Under the pieces are notes generated by a model. It was not told where the DNA came from and ran no database searches. It saw only the letters and a program-made list of their open reading frames with translations. DNA of 15,594 nt from Nitrospirota bacterium (GTDB lineage: Bacteria > Nitrospirota > Thermodesulfovibrionia > Thermodesulfovibrionales > JdFR-85): assembly GCA_003232715.1 (NCBI GenBank), contig QIJG01000191.1, positions 1-15,594 of the forward strand, in the 5' to 3' direction. This document shows, piece after piece, positions 14,942 to 15,594 of the stretch. Both the position numbers and the translations under genes were made by a program. How positions within the stretch are numbered: the stretch's first letter is position 1; each line of letters opens with the position of its first letter.

Positions 14942-15135
14942 AACTCCCTCCTGTTAATATAGTATTTAGCTTCCTGTTGAAAATTACACTTTAAAGACCT
15001 GTCTATCGGACTAACACATCTATGAAACTTCCTTCTTTGATAAGACACTTTCGTTGTTTTTCAATTCCCGGAATTTTTTCTTGTTTCCTGTTTATTTTTT
15101 CTATTGACTTCGACATTTCTCATAATTTTTATAAG

Positions 15136-15165
15136 ATTATAAAGTATAAGATTAAACTTTGTCAA
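15136..15165 (-). promoter_or_regulatory. Consensus sigma-70 promoter for the cytochrome gene
   Basis: On the - strand a perfect TTGACA (15165-15160) and a perfect TATAAT (15141-15136) are separated by 18 bp. The transcript would start near 15128 and run about 187 nt before the cytochrome ATG, an unusually long leader. No other gene on this strand starts in between. Confidence 0.6.
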
Positions 15166-15238
15166 CTGGACGATTCATCACGAATATCAATCCATTAGAG
15201 AAAAGAGGGAGGGGTAGGCCGGAGGAGGAAAAGTCTTT

Positions 15239-15594
15239 TTATTGTTTGTCATCCCCGTTATCCTTCTTGCCGGACTCGCTATCACTGACCGGCTTCAGAA
15301 TAACCCTGGCTATTCTCTTGCCGATTATCTGAACTATCCTTATATTCCAGCCGTCGGCATTGAAGGTCTCACCGGTAGCAGGTATCCTCTGAAGTCTGGT
15401 GATAACAAACCCGCCCATGGTGTCGTAATCAGGCGAGGCAGGGATATCAATACCATAATCTTCCTTGAGATCCCTGATGGCAATGGAGGCATCTATCAGG
15501 TAGGAACCGTCTTTCAGCTTTATAACCGGCTTTTCCTCATCAAACTCATCTCTTATCTCCCCGACTATCTCCTCGATCAGGTCCTCTATGGTAA
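15239..15594 (-). CDS. CorC/HlyC-family (CNNM-like) transporter, C-terminal part, runs off the window
   Basis: The visible 117 residues end at TAA 15241-15239 and enter the window from the right, so the start is missing. They begin T-I-E-D-L-I-E-E-I-V-G-E-I-R-D-E, the signature at the end of the CBS-domain pair in this family, followed by the CorC_HlyC (transporter-associated) domain: LKDGSYLIDASIAIRDLKEDYGIDIPASPDYDTMGGFVITRLQRIPATGETFNADGWNIRIVQIIGKRIARVIL. The tail DSESGKKDNGDDKQ is hydrophilic and disordered. Proteins of this family have an N-terminal DUF21 membrane domain and are linked to Mg2+ or Co2+ export, but older members were called hemolysins without good proof. Whether the membrane domain is present cannot be seen. 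Confidence 0.88.
   Translation of the reverse strand, partial: TIEDLIEEIVGEIRDEFDEEKPVIKLKDGSYLIDASIAIRDLKEDYGIDIPASPDYDTMGGFVITRLQRIPATGETFNADGWNIRIVQIIGKRIARVILKPVSDSESGKKDNGDDKQ

Noticed and set aside
15062..15076. AATTCC-C-GGAATT followed by T-run as a terminator
   Set aside because: The one-base centre cannot form an RNA hairpin loop of the needed size, and no + strand gene ends before it.

Overview
The window looks like a chromosomal contig from an anaerobic or microaerophilic sulfur-metabolising bacterium with about average GC. A deep lineage such as Nitrospirota or Desulfobacterota would fit. This placement is inferred from gene content (DsrE/F/H sulfur-relay trio, c-type cytochrome, archease-RtcB), strong AGGAGG ribosome-binding sites and short dispersed intergenic repeats, not from a marker phylogeny.

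Left part (1-1560, + strand): a compact operon encodes an ArsR-family repressor and three DsrE/F/H (TusD/C/B)-like sulfur-carrier proteins. The dsrE gene is interrupted by an in-frame TGA at 733-735. That codon sits exactly where the family has its sulfur-carrying cysteine, it makes a U-x-x-C motif, and a GC stem with a GGUCUU loop follows 21 nt later. I read it as a selenocysteine codon with a bacterial SECIS element, so the gene is 114 codons long and not a 72-residue fragment. This is the main discovery of the window.

Middle left (1581-8345, - strand): a perfect 27-bp inverted repeat closes the sulfur operon and touches the stop codon of a tripartite RND efflux operon read leftward (outer-membrane lipoprotein, membrane-fusion protein, RND pump). 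This operon is visibly richer in GC and in CGN arginine codons than its surroundings, so it is probably acquired. Its pump gene carries a frameshift in TM4, apparently a 7-base loss, just before the Asp-Asp proton-relay pair. Upstream lie a 24-codon reading frame with a very good ribosome-binding site, short tandem repeats, and a TetR regulator with its own promoter and operator.

Middle right (8346-12128): a damaged ksgA (frameshift in a C6 run plus a missing SAM-binding segment, with a tail that runs into an intergenic repeat); a stand-alone LigD-type 3'-phosphoesterase on the - strand; divergent from it, an archease-rtcB RNA-repair operon; then an initiator-type tRNA(CAU) whose 3' acceptor strand does not pair.

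Right part (12129-15594): a stretch of about 350 bp without a clear gene, the hflK-hflC membrane protease-regulator pair closed by a strong terminator, a small membrane-anchored or exported mono-heme cytochrome c on the - strand with a distant consensus promoter, and the C-terminal end of a CorC/HlyC-type transporter gene that runs off the window.
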